64,000 bases of DNA from Paenibacillus ihbetae. Its GTDB lineage: Bacteria; Bacillota; Bacilli; Paenibacillales; Paenibacillaceae. Every line of letters starts with the position of its first letter. The stretch's first letter is position 1. The position numbers were made by a program, and so were the translations under genes. The stretch spans positions 6,302,501-6,366,500 of the forward strand of contig NZ_CP016809.1 in NCBI RefSeq assembly GCF_002741055.1, given 5' to 3'. Below, one piece after another: positions 63,098 through 64,000 of the stretch. The notes under the pieces are model-generated. The model was given only the letters and a program-made list of their open reading frames with translations. It was not told the DNA's origin and did not search any database.

Positions 63098-63949
63098 GTG
63101 TCAAATGTCGTGAGTAAAGAATGGGTGCTCGAGCTGCTGCGGTCCGATCCGCGTGGAATGATCGTTGCGGATGTCCGCTTTCGTCCGGATGATGCGGGTT
63201 ACGGTTTCGAAGCCTATCAGCGCGAGCATCTGCCCGGTGCCGTATTCGTTGATTTGAAAAAGGATTTAATGGATACCCCACAGAAGCACGGCGGCCGGAG
63301 CCCGCTGCCGTCCCCGGAAAAGCTGGCCCGGCGACTCGGGAAGCTTGGGATCGATGCGGATACGCCTGTCGTTGTCTATGACGATGACCTTCGGCCTGAA
63401 GCTGCGAGGTTATGGTGGGTTTTGAAATACCTGGGCCACGAATCGGCATATATTTTGGATGGAGGGTTCTCGGGCTGGAAGTCGGCCGGATATCCGCTCA
63501 CACCGGCGATTAGCCATTCAGCCCCGCGTGTGTTCCGCGCAAACGTACGGAAGGATTGGCTGGCTGACGTGGACGAGGTGAGAGCAAAGATTGGTGCGGC
63601 CGGTATAACCCTGCTCGATTCAAGGGACTGGAAACAGTACACGGGAGAAACGGCGCCGCTTGATCCGGTGGCCGGCCATATTCCGGGGGCGGTTCACGCT
63701 TTCTGGAAGGACGGGGTCGATGAGCATGGGATGCTGAAGGGGACCGAGCTGCAAAGGCAGCGCTTTGCCGCGATACCTCCTGAGCATGAAGTGATCGTGT
63801 ATTGCGGCTCGGGGCTCTCGGCTTGCCCGAATGTACTGGCTTTGCAGGAAGCCGGATACCGCAAGGTAAAATTGTATGCAGGAAGTTGGAGCGATTGGAT
63901 CAGCTATGAGGAGAATGAGATTGCCGTAGGAGCAGCTACGGAAGGCTAA
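63098..63949 (+). CDS. Two-domain rhodanese sulfurtransferase
   Basis: A 283-residue sulfurtransferase with two rhodanese domains (about 5-130 inactive, 150-270 active). The active-site loop YCGSGLSACPN holds the catalytic Cys236; CGSG-x-SA is typical of the SseA/thiosulfate sulfurtransferase group, and HIPGAVHAFW marks the second domain. The GTG start has AAGGGA upstream. As the last full gene of the operon it probably handles sulfane sulfur, thiosulfate or sulfite coming from the monooxygenase reaction. Confidence 0.9.
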   Translation: MSNVVSKEWVLELLRSDPRGMIVADVRFRPDDAGYGFEAYQREHLPGAVFVDLKKDLMDTPQKHGGRSPLPSPEKLARRLGKLGIDADTPVVVYDDDLRPEAARLWWVLKYLGHESAYILDGGFSGWKSAGYPLTPAISHSAPRVFRANVRKDWLADVDEVRAKIGAAGITLLDSRDWKQYTGETAPLDPVAGHIPGAVHAFWKDGVDEHGMLKGTELQRQRFAAIPPEHEVIVYCGSGLSACPNVLALQEAGYRKVKLYAGSWSDWISYEENEIAVGAATEG

Positions 63950-63951
63950 GC

Positions 63952-64000
63952 ATGTCTGTTAAGCGAGGTCTCTTTGGCTTTCTACTACTAGTCGTAGGGT
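63952..64000 (+). CDS. Start of a further operon gene, cut by the window end
   Basis: ATG 63952 with GGAAGG 6 bases upstream, 2 bp after the rhodanese stop. The visible 16 residues, MSVKRGLFGFLLLVVG, look like a basic N-terminus followed by a membrane or signal segment. The tight spacing says it belongs to the organosulfur operon. Product unknown. Confidence 0.6.
   Translation, partial: MSVKRGLFGFLLLVVG

Overview
The window looks like a chromosomal segment of a Paenibacillus-type Bacillota. It has S-layer homology (SLH) cell-wall proteins, T-box leaders, sigma-A promoters with TTGACA/TATAAT-like boxes, GlnR/TnrA-type boxes, strong AGGAGG ribosome sites, and GTG/TTG (probably one CTG) starts. 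No rRNA, tRNA, CRISPR array, insertion sequence or prophage was seen. It reads as an accessory-rich chromosomal stretch carrying several gene remnants.

Layout. 1-2.5 kb: a pectin/rhamnogalacturonan uptake locus damaged by a deletion that joins an AraC-type sensor-regulator to the tail of a solute-binding protein; the GH105 hydrolase behind it is intact. 2.5-10.3 kb: a DUF1796 fragment, a HelD-type RNA polymerase recycling helicase, a tiny membrane protein, a LysR regulator divergent from a DinB/NTF2-like pair, and a drug-efflux-type MFS gene behind two leader ORFs. 10.5-12.2 kb: hxlA-hxlB-hxlR, formaldehyde fixation by the ribulose monophosphate pathway with its formaldehyde-sensing regulator. 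12.3-22.1 kb: an 816-residue SLH protein and a 1,969-residue SLH-anchored metallophosphoesterase flank two small proteins. 22.5-26.6 kb: an SDR enzyme, a RibD/DHFR-like protein, a YjbR protein, and a TetR regulator divergent from an MFS pump with TACC-N4-GGTA operators.

26.7-32.8 kb: nitrate assimilation, with a NarK/NasA-type transporter divergent from nasB-nasC. The shared 450-bp intergenic region has two divergent sigma-A promoters, each with a perfect GlnR/TnrA box over its -35. Each of the two leaders carries a dual-hairpin, hexaloop (AAUGNN) antiterminator element whose second hairpin overlaps an intrinsic terminator, the signature of ANTAR-protein control. This is the most striking regulatory feature in the window.

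33-44.5 kb: a MarR regulator and PaiA-like acetyltransferase, a CBM56-GH64 beta-1,3-glucanase, an EcsC protein, an APH-type kinase, an lspA remnant, a BcrAB-like ABC exporter with a two-component system, and a WYL regulator with a GyrI-like protein and a methyltransferase. 44.7-49.3 kb: rifampin phosphotransferase (rph), proline dehydrogenase and an AraC regulator. 49.6-56.2 kb: two small unknown genes, thrS behind a tandem pair of threonine T-boxes, an epimerase, uppP and an FAD oxidoreductase. 56.4-58.7 kb: an ECF sigma/anti-sigma pair and a GNAT. 58.7-64 kb: an organosulfur operon (FMN monooxygenase, SsuABC-like transporter, rhodanese) behind a long leader with a terminator and an aldo/keto-reductase N-terminal remnant.

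Together the genes suggest a soil bacterium with antibiotic-coping functions (HelD, Rph, UppP, ABC/MFS exporters), scavenging of nitrate, sulfur and polysaccharide, and repeated local deletions that left fragments at 0.9, 2.6, 38.4 and 59.0 kb.
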